From Porphyromonadaceae bacterium (lineage in GTDB: Bacteria; Bacteroidota; Bacteroidia; Bacteroidales; Dysgonomonadaceae), in assembly GCA_022840285.1 (NCBI GenBank), contig JALHIE010000085.1, forward strand, positions 1 through 26,167: 26,167 nt of DNA, in the 5' to 3' direction. The position numbers and the translations under genes are program-made. Under the pieces are notes generated by a model. That model did not search any database, was not told where the DNA came from, and was given only the letters and a program-made list of their open reading frames with translations. The number at the start of each line of letters is the position of its first letter. The first letter of the stretch is position 1. Below, piece after piece: positions 7,530-15,275 of this stretch.

Positions 7530-8128
7530 ACCTTTCGATATGTAAAAAAACGAATACCGGTTACCGGCAGTTTATACAACCGGCTGTAAGTATACGCCAA
7601 CAACTCATTGGATTTCTTAGTTGCGGCATATAAGCTTACCGGATGATCGGTCCGGGCAGATTCCCTGTACGGAACAGGTGTATCTTCGCCATACACGCTG
7701 CTTGAGCTGGCATACACCAGATGCCCGATGGACGAAGTGCGGCAAGCTTCAAGCAAGTTGGTAAAGCCGACAATATTTGAATGAATGTAAGACAACGGAT
7801 TTTCGAGCGAATACCTCACCCCTGCCTGCGCGGCAAGATTGATCACATGGGTAAACTCTTCATTCTTAAAAAGCGAAAAAACATCTTCCCGGTCGGTCAG
7901 ATCGAGTTGGATAAAACGATAGGCTGGAAATTTATGGCTTTGTACACATTGGCCTTTTTTTATTTTTTCTTTCGGAATGCCTGAATCCGCCAGGCGGGCA
8001 AACTTTAATCCTACATCGTAATAGCCGTTGATGTTGTCGAGCCCAACCACCTCAACACCTTGGGTAAACAGTTTTTTGGCAACATGGTAACCAATAAATC
8101 CGGCGGCGCCGGTGACCAATACTTTCAT
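7520..8128 (-). pseudogene. UDP-glucuronate 4-epimerase-like, N-terminal fragment
   Basis: The N-terminal two thirds of a short-chain dehydrogenase-type epimerase. It has the NAD-binding GAAGFIG (residues 7-13), LDNINGYYDVGLKFARL, INLAAQAGVRYSLENP, the serine cluster YASSSSVYG, and the catalytic pair Tyr167-x3-Lys171 (LYAATKKSNELL). It reaches GIRFFT and then leaves the family sequence (YRKVCP, stop). Relatives continue with VYGPWGRPDMA... for about 18 residues before the lysine-rich IKVF strand; these codons are missing, a deletion of about 53 bases that also shifts the frame. The enzyme would supply UDP-galacturonate or a similar sugar for the upstream glycosyltransferase genes, and lies 10 bases after the ArnT-like gene. 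A functional protein is unlikely as the sequence stands. Confidence 0.87.
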
Positions 8129-8138
8129 CTTTTTACGA

Positions 8139-9674
8139 TTATAATGCTACAACTATATACTTGCCAACCGCATATTGCTCCTTACCGAAAAGAAACGACC
8201 GGATATCCGCGTCTTTTTTTATGGCCTTATCGGATATCAAAAGAAGTTGTCCGTCCAGCTTATTTTTCACGATCTCTTCCTTATCTGCAAAAATCACATC
8301 TTTTTTCAAAAAGACATCCATGCTTTCGGCCCGTGAAATGCCGTAAACGTAATAATCCGTGGTTTGTTTTTCGGATGCAACGGCAGAGGCTTTCTCACAC
8401 AGCTTGCTCCACCCCAGATAGGGATTCAGTTGCGGCATGGCCAACCCGGCAACGAATACCGCCAGCAGTACGCCGGCAGCCATCACCCGAATCGGGTGTT
8501 GCAGCTGTTTTTTAAAAAACAACAGGTATAAAACCGTTAACCCGCTGAACGTGATGATACCCGCAGCAAGATAAACCGGCAAAACCCCGGCAAAAAAGTC
8601 ATCATCCGTCCCGGAGAGATAAAACACAGCAGGCAAGGCCAACGTAAAGATAATTGCCGGGACAGCTAACGAAATACGCAACCAGGTATTTGTCCGATCA
8701 AATTTTTTCAACAGGAGTGCCGGAAGGAAAATGAAGAACGGAAAAGCAGGAAGCAGGTAAACAGCCAGCTTTGAACTGATAACCGACAGCATGACAAAGG
8801 TTGTCAGGATAATGATCAAGAAGAAACGTTCAACCTCGGTTTGAATTTTTTTTCGTACTGCTCCCAGAGCTATCAATCCGATGGAGAGAAACATCCACGG
8901 TGCCAGCGAATACCAAACAGACAGGACGTAATAATAAAACGGGCGTTTGTGATGAAAGGCGTTGATTCCCCTACCCACTGTCTGATGCACCAACAGGTTA
9001 TTGAGGTACTCACTCCCCGATTCCATGTAAGCTCCGGCAAACCAGATACCGCAACCCAACAACAGAACAAGCAGGCTTTTCCAGCCCCAATACTGCCTCC
9101 ACGTATGAATTTTCCGTTGATAGAGAAGAAAGACAAGTGTCGACAACAACGGAACCAGGATTCCCACAGGCCCTTTCGTAAAAAGTGCGAGGAAAACATA
9201 TACCGGAAACAAAAAAGAGTCGCGTTTTGCTCCCTCACCTTTATATATTTTAAAGAACGTATAGAGTGCCAGTACGATAAACATGCACATCAGCATATCC
9301 ATCCGCACCACAAGAGCAAGGCCGGTAAACAACCCCGCCGTCATCAACATCAGCAAAGCTTCGGTTTGGCTCTCTGTATTTTCTTTCCGGACCCATTTTG
9401 CCATCGTCATGAGAATTATTACCGCCGGCACAAACGACAATAAGGACAAAAACCACATCCGATGCCCGCCAAGCAATGTTTTTCCGGCCATCATCAGCCA
9501 AAAATAGAGCGGCGGTTTATCGGCATAAATTTCACCCTGATTGGTAAAAGTGAAAACATCACCGTTTTGCAACGCTTCATCCACAATGCTTAAATACCGC
9601 AGCGTAAAATCACGGAGGATCATTACCGGCAGTAAGGCAACAAACCAAATAAGGTACAGGTGTTTATTCTTCAT
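8139..9674 (-). CDS. ArnT-like GT-C family glycosyltransferase
   Basis: This is a 511-residue polytopic membrane protein of the ArnT/PMT glycosyltransferase group, which transfers a sugar from a polyprenyl-phosphate donor to lipid A or another acceptor on the periplasmic side. It has about a dozen hydrophobic helices, the loop ADKPPLYFWLMMAG after helix 1, LFTKGPVGILVPLLSTLVF, and a soluble C-terminal domain (from about residue 420). The start is ATG 9674 (MKNKHLYLIW), overlapping the LAB_N gene stop by 11 bases; a longer frame exists. Relatives read RDxTPxNELRYLSI; here RDFT is followed directly by LRYLSIVDEAL, so four residues including the conserved acidic NE appear to be missing. That acidic site near helix 1 is catalytic in this superfamily. 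Confidence 0.84.
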   Translation of the reverse strand: MKNKHLYLIWFVALLPVMILRDFTLRYLSIVDEALQNGDVFTFTNQGEIYADKPPLYFWLMMAGKTLLGGHRMWFLSLLSFVPAVIILMTMAKWVRKENTESQTEALLMLMTAGLFTGLALVVRMDMLMCMFIVLALYTFFKIYKGEGAKRDSFLFPVYVFLALFTKGPVGILVPLLSTLVFLLYQRKIHTWRQYWGWKSLLVLLLGCGIWFAGAYMESGSEYLNNLLVHQTVGRGINAFHHKRPFYYYVLSVWYSLAPWMFLSIGLIALGAVRKKIQTEVERFFLIIILTTFVMLSVISSKLAVYLLPAFPFFIFLPALLLKKFDRTNTWLRISLAVPAIIFTLALPAVFYLSGTDDDFFAGVLPVYLAAGIITFSGLTVLYLLFFKKQLQHPIRVMAAGVLLAVFVAGLAMPQLNPYLGWSKLCEKASAVASEKQTTDYYVYGISRAESMDVFLKKDVIFADKEEIVKNKLDGQLLLISDKAIKKDADIRSFLFGKEQYAVGKYIVVAL

Positions 9675-10311
9675 CCGATATATGTTTTTTGTTTGAATAA
9701 TCAATCATTATGTTCCGGATATATGCCACGAAACCAAATGATTGCCCCAGAATCAATACCGGATCGATCCGAAAAATCCCGTAGGCAATGATGCTGGCCG
9801 ATCCCAACAGGCTGATCACCCAGAAGCCAATGGGCAGTGCAGATTCGCGACGATGCGTCGAATATATCCATTGATAAATAAACCGGAAAGTAAACAGGAC
9901 CTGGCCGGCAGAACCGAAGACCAACAGCCAGAAAGGAACATTCTTGTTCTGAAAAAATGCGGCGGTAAAGGCCGGAATATCCCGCATAAGAAAAAACGTT
10001 GCAGCGAGGGGGGTGAGCAACAAAACGGATTTTAAGGCAAAGGGGAGCCTCCTCCAGAGCCCTTTCAGGTCGAGGTTCCACAAATAGATGTAATACGAAA
10101 TAAACTGTCCCAGAATAATCGCAAAATCATTCCTGAGCACACCGTAAATAAACAGCAGGTACGATCCAAAAATGCTCAGTATCCAGAATGCTGCGGGCGA
10201 AAGTACTTTTTTGGCCTTTTCGGTGACAATCCATTGGTACAGCAGCCGTGCCGAAAAAAAAGCTTGCGCCAGAAAACCAATCGCGTATATCCAGGCCGGA
10301 CTTCCTTGCAT
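9664..10311 (-). CDS. Tandem LAB_N (lipid A biosynthesis N-terminal) membrane protein
   Basis: A 215-residue membrane protein containing two copies of the LAB_N fold, the short membrane domain also found at the N-terminus of some LpxB proteins. Repeat one is residues about 5-75 (YAIGFLAQAFFSARLLYQWI, then AAFWILSIFGSYLLFIYG, ILGQFISYYIYLWNL). Repeat two is about 120-205 (AGQVLFTFRFIYQWIYSTHR, GFWVISLLGSASIIAYGIF, ILGQSFGFVAYIRNI). Such proteins sit next to GT2 and ArnT-like genes and are proposed to move lipid-linked sugars or sense glucose-like substrates, but the role is unproven. The start is ATG 10311, 2 bases after the stop of the glycosyltransferase, and the end overlaps the ArnT-like gene. 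Confidence 0.85.
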   Translation of the reverse strand: MQGSPAWIYAIGFLAQAFFSARLLYQWIVTEKAKKVLSPAAFWILSIFGSYLLFIYGVLRNDFAIILGQFISYYIYLWNLDLKGLWRRLPFALKSVLLLTPLAATFFLMRDIPAFTAAFFQNKNVPFWLLVFGSAGQVLFTFRFIYQWIYSTHRRESALPIGFWVISLLGSASIIAYGIFRIDPVLILGQSFGFVAYIRNIMIDYSNKKHISDEE

Positions 10312-10313
10312 AA

Positions 10314-11057
10314 TCAATGTAAATTACTGGCAACGATGCGGTAGTTTATGTATCTTTTTTTCATCCAACGGTAGGCAAAACAGTCGATAAAAGGCCCGGT
10401 GAGGCGGTTCCATAAATGGTATTTCGATTTTCCAGCCATACGGGGATAATGCCTTACGGGAATTTGTTGCACATTGCCATTCTGCAACAAAATGAGCGCA
10501 GGAAGAAACCGGTGCATGCCCCTGAACATGGGAATACGCTTGGCGTAATCTGTGTACATCACCTTGAGCGGACATCCCGTATCCGAAACACCATCTCCCG
10601 TCATCATCCGCCGGTAACCGTTCGCAATTTTCGATTGCAGGTTTTTGAAAAAAGAATCCTTGCGGTTGGCACGAATACCCGTAACAAATTCACAATGAGC
10701 CAAACCGGGGAGCAGCAGGTTAAAATCATCCGCATCCGTCTGCATATCCGCATCCATATACCCCACGTACTCCGAAAAGCAGTAATCGAAGCCGGCTTTG
10801 AGTGCGGAACTGAGCCCGCCGTTCCTTTTCATATCGATATAGAAAAAATCGGGATGCCTGCCGCACATCCGGTGTATGCGGTTTCCGCTATCGTCCGTTG
10901 AACCGTCGTTTACAAATAAAACACATGTTTTATAAAGCGACTTGGGCAAATAGTTGCTCAGTTTTTCTTCCAACCGGGCAATGTTGTCTTCTTCATTATA
11001 AACAGGAACAATAATGGTAAAGGAGTACTGCCCCGTTTGGTTTGTATAGGTTTGCAT
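10314..11057 (-). CDS. GT2 polyprenyl-phosphate glycosyltransferase
   Basis: A 247-residue family 2 glycosyltransferase of the dolichol/undecaprenyl-phosphate sugar synthase kind (ArnC/GtrB-like). It carries FTIIVPVYNEEDNIARLEEK, NDGSTDDSG, the metal-binding DAD (Asp102-x-Asp104) in YVGYMDADMQTDADDF, and VSDTGCPLKVM then RGMHRFLPALI. No C-terminal transmembrane pair is evident, unlike GtrB; the end is a basic amphipathic tail (RWMKKRYINYRIVA). It likely charges a lipid carrier that the ArnT-like enzyme uses. It leads the minus-strand module with LAB_N, ArnT-like and epimerase genes, spaced by 2 to 10 bases or overlapping. Confidence 0.88.
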   Translation of the reverse strand: MQTYTNQTGQYSFTIIVPVYNEEDNIARLEEKLSNYLPKSLYKTCVLFVNDGSTDDSGNRIHRMCGRHPDFFYIDMKRNGGLSSALKAGFDYCFSEYVGYMDADMQTDADDFNLLLPGLAHCEFVTGIRANRKDSFFKNLQSKIANGYRRMMTGDGVSDTGCPLKVMYTDYAKRIPMFRGMHRFLPALILLQNGNVQQIPVRHYPRMAGKSKYHLWNRLTGPFIDCFAYRWMKKRYINYRIVASNLH

Positions 11058-11108
11058 AATTTTATATCAACCCAAAAGTAATCGTTGACTTTGTGATGAA
11101 TTAATCTG

Positions 11109-11116
11109 CAAATGTA
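11109..11116 (-). promoter_or_regulatory. Bacteroidetes -7 box upstream of the glycan module
   Basis: The minus strand reads TACATTTG, a full TAnnTTTG match, about 52 bases before the GT2 start codon. A clear -33 TTTG was not seen. It likely starts the transcript for GT2, LAB_N, ArnT-like and epimerase genes. Confidence 0.5.
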
Positions 11117-11184
11117 GTTATTTTTCTGTTCAGCCGGAATGTTTACCGTAAAGTTTACAACTGATTCAAAAATCCTTTTTCCCA

Positions 11185-11219
11185 TAAAAAAACTCCCGCT
11201 CCTCTTAAGAACGGAAGTT
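11185..11219 (-). terminator. Rho-independent terminator after the SH3 gene
   Basis: On the minus strand AACTTCCG (11219-11212) pairs with CGGGAGTT (11198-11191) with one G-T pair, a 13-base loop, and a T run at 11192-11185. It lies 24 bases after the stop at 11243. Confidence 0.72.
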
Positions 11220-11242
11220 TTTCTTCATCAAATACTTTCAGC

Positions 11243-11593
11243 CTATTGTACCGGCTCAAGATACTGGGAGTAGCAATACCCCTCTTCACCGTCGTTGTCG
11301 CGCACCAACCACCATTGGTCGTTGGCTTTGCTGATAAGCGTGATCACATCTCCGCTCTCGCGGGTAACCACTTTTACTTTTCCACCTTCGGTGGCGTTGA
11401 CGTTTACATCGAGTATCAGGTCGTTGCTTTTAAAATTAGGATCAATCCTATCGTAGATCTCCCACATGCTGTCTTTCAAAGCACCCGAGGGCACCTCTCC
11501 CCTCACCCTTAACACGTTACCTTCATCACTTACGGTTGCACCATATTGCCTCGCAAGGTCAACCAATTCCCTGTATTTTTCCAGTAATGCCAT
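11243..11593 (-). CDS. BON-like plus SH3 domain protein
   Basis: A 116-residue soluble protein. Residues 1-65 look like a small BON/LysM-type alpha-beta domain (GNVLRVRGEVPSGALKDSMW, then YDRIDPNF and LILDVNV). Residues 70-116 form a bacterial SH3 domain with GGKVKVVTRESGDVITLISK and DQWWLVRDNDGEEGYCYSQY. No signal peptide is visible, though the neighbouring gene encodes a BON lipoprotein, and the two are 8 bases apart, so a joint role in the cell envelope or osmotic stress is plausible but not shown. It is followed by a terminator. Confidence 0.75.
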   Translation of the reverse strand: MALLEKYRELVDLARQYGATVSDEGNVLRVRGEVPSGALKDSMWEIYDRIDPNFKSNDLILDVNVNATEGGKVKVVTRESGDVITLISKANDQWWLVRDNDGEEGYCYSQYLEPVQ

Positions 11594-11601
11594 GTCTCCG
11601 G

Positions 11602-12087
11602 TTATTTTACGGTAATGTTATTGACAACTTGCTGCGGGTTGAGCGCGTTAACCTTTTCCATCAACGTCTGCAAATCCCTCTTGCGAATTTCCCCTGTCAA
11701 CGTGACGACACCGTCCTTTACTTCCGCCTTGACAGTTGCGTGGTCTTTCAACGCATCAGCCAGGCCGGAGTTAAGGGCAGCGTCAATAGCTGTAAAATCA
11801 GGGGCAGGAGGAACAACTTCGATGTTGTTAACCACCGATTTCACATTTTCTACCGCAGTCACGGTAGTCTCCGCATAAGCTTTGGATGCATCATCCTTTA
11901 CCGTTCCCGAGAGTGTGGCAACCTGATCCAATACAGCCACCGAAACGCCTGCCAAATCGGGATTGGCAGTCAACGCTGTTTGGGCAGCAGCTTGTACATC
12001 AGCGTCTTTTACTTTTTTACAGGAGGTTGTTGCAACCCCGACTGCAAGTATCAATGCAAGCATCGATACCAAACGAAATACTTTCAT
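11602..12087 (-). CDS. Two-BON-domain lipoprotein
   Basis: A 161-residue OsmY-like lipoprotein. The signal peptide is MKVFRLVSMLALILAVGVAT then TSC, making Cys23 the lipid anchor. Two BON domains follow: residues 30-92 (NPDLAGVSVAVLDQVATLSG, then VENVKSVVNNI) and 98-161 (VKAEVKDGVVTLTGEIRKRD, then ALNPQQVVNNITV). BON domains bind phospholipid or other envelope parts and are common in osmotic shock proteins. It is the first gene of a two-gene operon with the SH3 protein. The exact role is unknown. Confidence 0.83.
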   Translation of the reverse strand: MKVFRLVSMLALILAVGVATTSCKKVKDADVQAAAQTALTANPDLAGVSVAVLDQVATLSGTVKDDASKAYAETTVTAVENVKSVVNNIEVVPPAPDFTAIDAALNSGLADALKDHATVKAEVKDGVVTLTGEIRKRDLQTLMEKVNALNPQQVVNNITVK

Positions 12088-12193
12088 AATTTACTGTTTT
12101 TAGTTAGTTAAACTTTTGATCATTTTATATTTAAACAATACATGTTATAAACGTATCGGATCATCGAAAAGTTTTAGAAAAAGATGTTTTTTT

Positions 12194-12217
12194 CAGACGT
12201 CAGACGTCAGATATCAG
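12194..12217. repeat. Short heptamer tandem repeat (CAGACGT-type)
   Basis: Two exact copies of CAGACGT (12194-12200 and 12201-12207), a third diverged copy CAGATAT (12208-12214) and CAG. It sits between the MsrB-MsrA stop and the BON lipoprotein start. Such heptad arrays occur between genes in some Bacteroidales; no function is known. Confidence 0.5.
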
Positions 12218-12255
12218 GTTATTTAAAGTCTGTTAGCGAAGCAGTCTTAAATCTT

Positions 12256-13257
12256 TTAAAAAATCTTCGTGTACTTGTGGCAATACGGTTTTGTTCCCTT
12301 ATGCTCGTAGTACTGCTGGTGGTAATTCTCGGCTTTCCAAAATGTTGAGGCCGGTTTAAGTGTTGTAGCGACTTTGTATCCCTTATTCGTCAGTATGGCG
12401 ATGTACTTTTCCGCAATCTCTTTCTCCTGAGGTGTGGAGTAGAAGATACAGGACAGGTATTGCGGACCGATATCGGGGCCTTGTCCGTTGGTTTGTGTGA
12501 AATCGTGGGTTTCGAAGAACAGCTTAACCATCTCTTCATAGGTTGTTTCCGCCGGATCAAAAACTACTTCGGTCGTTTCCAGGTGCCCGGTGTTTTTCTG
12601 GCAAACCTGTTCGTAGGTAGGATTGTCCACGTGCCCGCCCATAAATCCAACATGGGTTTCTTTCACGCCTTTGGCTTTCATAAAAAAATATTCAGTTCCC
12701 CAGAAACAGCCGGATGCAAAGTATCCCTTTCGCAAATTCGTATGGCCTGCAGGAATAAACTTCATGGAGATGGAGTTCACGCAGTGGCGCGTCTGCTTGG
12801 TCGTAAAACCCTCGCCCAGAAAAACGTGCCCCAGGTGCGCCCCGCAATTGTTGCAAAGAATTTCGGTACGTCGTCCATCAGCATCCCGGACGCGTTTTAC
12901 AGCACCGGCAATTTCATCGTCGAAAGAAGGCCACCCGCAATTCGATTCAAACTTGTCTTCGGAACGGTAGAGCGGTGCATCACACCGTTTACAAACGTAG
13001 GTTCCTTTAGCTTTGTTTTCCAATAACTCTCCCGTGAAGGGGCGTTCGGTTCCTTTATGTAAAATAACAAACTCTTCTTCAGGAGTCAATTGATTGTATC
13101 CCATAGTTGTATATTGTTTTAAGTTGATTTCCTTTTTACTTTTTTGCGCGCACATGGTGAAAGTTGTGCCGGCAAGAGCCAGTAAAAAAAATATCCGCAG
13201 GTGTTTCACCTGTTTATTTTTTGCATGAAAGTCAGGTGGAATTTTTGTCGGTTCCAT
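12256..13257 (-). CDS. msrAB: Exported methionine sulfoxide reductase MsrB-MsrA fusion
   Basis: A 333-residue fusion repairing oxidised methionine: MsrB acts on the R form and MsrA on the S form. Residues 1-36 are a signal region (HLRIFFLLALAGTTFTMC), possibly a lipoprotein with an atypical lipobox, so it likely works in the periplasm. MsrB covers residues about 53-170 with zinc Cys pairs 89/92 and 135/138 and nucleophile Cys159 (TRHCVNS). MsrA covers about 178-333 with Cys184 in YFASGCFWGTE, and GGHVDNPTYEQVC, GHLETTEVVFDP and NYHQQYYEHKG. The MsrB-first order with a leader matches other Bacteroidetes exported forms. It appears intact. The start is the first ATG at 13257; a GTG at residue 17 is an alternative. 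Confidence 0.92.
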   Translation of the reverse strand: MEPTKIPPDFHAKNKQVKHLRIFFLLALAGTTFTMCAQKSKKEINLKQYTTMGYNQLTPEEEFVILHKGTERPFTGELLENKAKGTYVCKRCDAPLYRSEDKFESNCGWPSFDDEIAGAVKRVRDADGRRTEILCNNCGAHLGHVFLGEGFTTKQTRHCVNSISMKFIPAGHTNLRKGYFASGCFWGTEYFFMKAKGVKETHVGFMGGHVDNPTYEQVCQKNTGHLETTEVVFDPAETTYEEMVKLFFETHDFTQTNGQGPDIGPQYLSCIFYSTPQEKEIAEKYIAILTNKGYKVATTLKPASTFWKAENYHQQYYEHKGTKPYCHKYTKIF

Positions 13258-13287
13258 TTTCTGTGATTTTAGTCGAAACGTGCCTTG

Positions 13288-13623
13288 TTACAAAACGTAA
13301 CCTGTAAATCCATACCGTCTCCGGTACTTCAAGTAATCCAAATTCGCATCGTTATCAAATGCTTCACGCTCAAATCCAATGTTTCTGTACGCCAGAAACC
13401 GGTTCTTGTAAATAATCCATTTAATTACCCATTCCGTAATGTACCAGACATAAAATCCGACAACCCATAACTCCAACATCTGCCGGGTATGAATCAACTC
13501 GTGGTTGATGATCTGCCGGCTTAACTCCGGCTGTTCCTTTCTGGCAAAAATGATCCCGAAAAGATTGACCGCGCGAAAACCCTTCACGGGAAGGTACTTA
13601 GAATAGATAATCTTCAACCTCAC
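13288..13623 (-). CDS. Small membrane-associated HExxH-type protein
   Basis: A 111-residue protein with the motif NHELIHTRQMLEL (His-Glu-Leu-Ile-His), the zinc-protease HExxH signature, followed by one hydrophobic segment (ELWVVGFYVWYITEWVIKWI) and a basic end AYRNIGFEREAFDNDANLDYL. Similar short M56-like or uncharacterised proteins occur widely in Bacteroidetes with the pattern NHExIHxxQ and FEREAY. I cannot say what it cleaves, if anything. The start is a GTG at 13623, the first possible start after an upstream stop in this frame. It is divergent from ahcY. Confidence 0.72.
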   Translation of the reverse strand: MRLKIIYSKYLPVKGFRAVNLFGIIFARKEQPELSRQIINHELIHTRQMLELWVVGFYVWYITEWVIKWIIYKNRFLAYRNIGFEREAFDNDANLDYLKYRRRYGFTGYVL

Positions 13624-13684
13624 AAATTATGCTGATACCGTACAGGTGCTAAAATTCAGTAACAAATTCATTGATTACCGGTTT

Positions 13685-13692
13685 CAAAGGTA
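13685..13692 (-). promoter_or_regulatory. -7 box of the small HExxH-protein gene
   Basis: The minus strand reads TACCTTTG, a full TAnnTTTG match about 61 bases before the GTG start. It lies within 20 bases of the opposite-facing ahcY -7 box, so the two polymerases would compete. Confidence 0.5.
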
Positions 13693-13712
13693 AAAACATT
13701 CTCTAAATTTTG

Positions 13713-13720
13713 TAACTTTG
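13713..13720 (+). promoter_or_regulatory. -7 box upstream of ahcY
   Basis: TAACTTTG matches TAnnTTTG, 26 bases before the ahcY ATG at 13747, giving a short leader. No -33 TTTG is evident at normal spacing, and the leader is too short for a SAH or SAM riboswitch. Confidence 0.55.
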
Positions 13721-13746
13721 CAGGCTTAAAAATAAATAAAACAGAA

Positions 13747-15165
13747 ATGGACAAAAAATTTTCTTTGGATTTACCTTATAAAATAGCGGATATCTCCCTG
13801 GCCGGTTTCGGACGGAAAGAAATTGAAATTGCCGAACACGAAATGCCGGGATTGATGTCAATCCGCAAAAAATATGCATCGGAGAAACCTCTCCAGGGAG
13901 CCCGCATCACGGGTTCACTGCATATGACCATACAAACTGCGGTACTGATAGAAACACTGGTTGAATTGGGTGCCGACGTACGGTGGGCCAGCTGCAACAT
14001 CTTCTCCACGCAAGACCACGCCGCAGCTGCGATTGCCGACGCCGGAATCCCCGTTTTTGCATGGAAGGGCGAAACCCTGGAAGAATATTGGTGGTGTACA
14101 GAGATGGCACTGCGGTTCCCCGGAGGGAAAGGTCCGAACCTGATCGTTGACGACGGGGGGGATGCTTCGTTACTCGTACACCTGGGATACCGGGCAGAAA
14201 AAGATGCAAAAACCATTGATAGAAAAGGGGCCAATCGGGAAGAACAGGTCGTACTGGATACGTTAAACCGTATCCTGAAAGAAGACGACCAACGCTGGCA
14301 CCGCACCGTTGCCGAACTGAAGGGTATTTCGGAAGAGACCACAACCGGCGTTCACCGGTTGTACCAGATGATGGAAAAAGGGGAACTGCTGGTTCCCGCC
14401 ATTAACGTGAACGATTCGGTTACCAAATCGAAATTTGACAACCTGTACGGTTGCCGCGAATCATTGGCCGACGGAATAAAACGAGCCACAGACGTGATGA
14501 TTGCAGGAAAAGTAGTGGTCGTACTGGGTTACGGCGACGTGGGAAAAGGTTGTGCCAAATCCATGCGTTCCTACGGTGCCAGGGTCATCGTTACGGAAAT
14601 CGATCCCATATGTGCCCTGCAGGCTGCCATGGAAGGATTTCAGGTAACCACCATGGAAGAGGCCGTGAAAGAAGGCAACATCTTTGTGACCACCACCGGA
14701 AACCGGGATGTGGTTACCATCGAGCACATGCACGATATGAAAGACCAATCCATAGTGTGCAATATCGGGCATTTCGATAACGAGATACAGGTGGACAAAC
14801 TGGTCCTTTTTCCCGGGATTACACACACCAACATCAAACCGCAGGTAGACAAATATACTTTCCCGAAAGGGAACTCCATTTTCCTGCTTGCCGAAGGCCG
14901 TCTGGTGAACCTGGGTTGTGCAACCGGACATCCTTCGTTTGTGATGAGCAATTCGTTTGCTAACCAGACCCTGGCACAGATCGATTTGTGGAAAAACGAC
15001 TACGAAACAGGCGTTTACCGGCTTTCAAAACAACTGGATGAAGAGGTTGCCCGGCTTCACCTGGAGCAAATCGGTGTGAAACTGACAACACTGACTCCCG
15101 AGCAGGCCAATTACATTGGAGTAGATATCGATGGACCATACAAGCCGGAACATTATAGGTATTAG
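13747..15165 (+). CDS. ahcY: Adenosylhomocysteinase
   Basis: This enzyme splits S-adenosylhomocysteine to adenosine and homocysteine, removing the inhibitor made by methyltransferases. The 472-residue length is normal for the bacterial form with the insert near residues 155-190. Motifs include EMPGLMSIRKKYASEKPLQG, GSLHMTIQTAVLIETL, CNIFSTQDHAAAAIA, DDGGDASLLVHLGY, NVNDSVTKSKFDNLYGCRES, the NAD-binding GYGDVGKG (261-268), TTTGNRDVV, CNIGHFDNEI, GRLVNLGCATGHPSFVMSNS and the C-terminal YKPEHYRY that closes on NAD of the neighbour subunit. It appears complete. tRNA-Lys follows in the same direction. Confidence 0.97.
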   Translation: MDKKFSLDLPYKIADISLAGFGRKEIEIAEHEMPGLMSIRKKYASEKPLQGARITGSLHMTIQTAVLIETLVELGADVRWASCNIFSTQDHAAAAIADAGIPVFAWKGETLEEYWWCTEMALRFPGGKGPNLIVDDGGDASLLVHLGYRAEKDAKTIDRKGANREEQVVLDTLNRILKEDDQRWHRTVAELKGISEETTTGVHRLYQMMEKGELLVPAINVNDSVTKSKFDNLYGCRESLADGIKRATDVMIAGKVVVVLGYGDVGKGCAKSMRSYGARVIVTEIDPICALQAAMEGFQVTTMEEAVKEGNIFVTTTGNRDVVTIEHMHDMKDQSIVCNIGHFDNEIQVDKLVLFPGITHTNIKPQVDKYTFPKGNSIFLLAEGRLVNLGCATGHPSFVMSNSFANQTLAQIDLWKNDYETGVYRLSKQLDEEVARLHLEQIGVKLTTLTPEQANYIGVDIDGPYKPEHYRY

Positions 15166-15215
15166 CAGGTTAGCAGAACTGTTAAAAAAATATTGCAATT
15201 TTATCCCCGTAAGTT

Positions 15216-15245
15216 TTGCCAATTAATTTTTTTGATTTACCTTTG
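15216..15245 (+). promoter_or_regulatory. Promoter of tRNA-Lys
   Basis: A -33 TTG (15216-15218, in TTTTG) lies 19 bases before the -7 box TACCTTTG (15238-15245), matching Bacteroidetes spacing. The tRNA starts 31 bases after the -7 box. Confidence 0.65.
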
Positions 15246-15275
15246 CACTCGCTTTTGAAAGAAAGCATTTAGGCT

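Noticed and set aside
12460..13026. Plus-strand frame of 188 codons inside msrAB
   Set aside because: Antisense of a clear, intact MsrB-MsrA gene.
13721..13746. SAH or SAM riboswitch before ahcY
   Set aside because: The leader after the -7 box is under 30 bases, too short for any known SAH or SAM aptamer.
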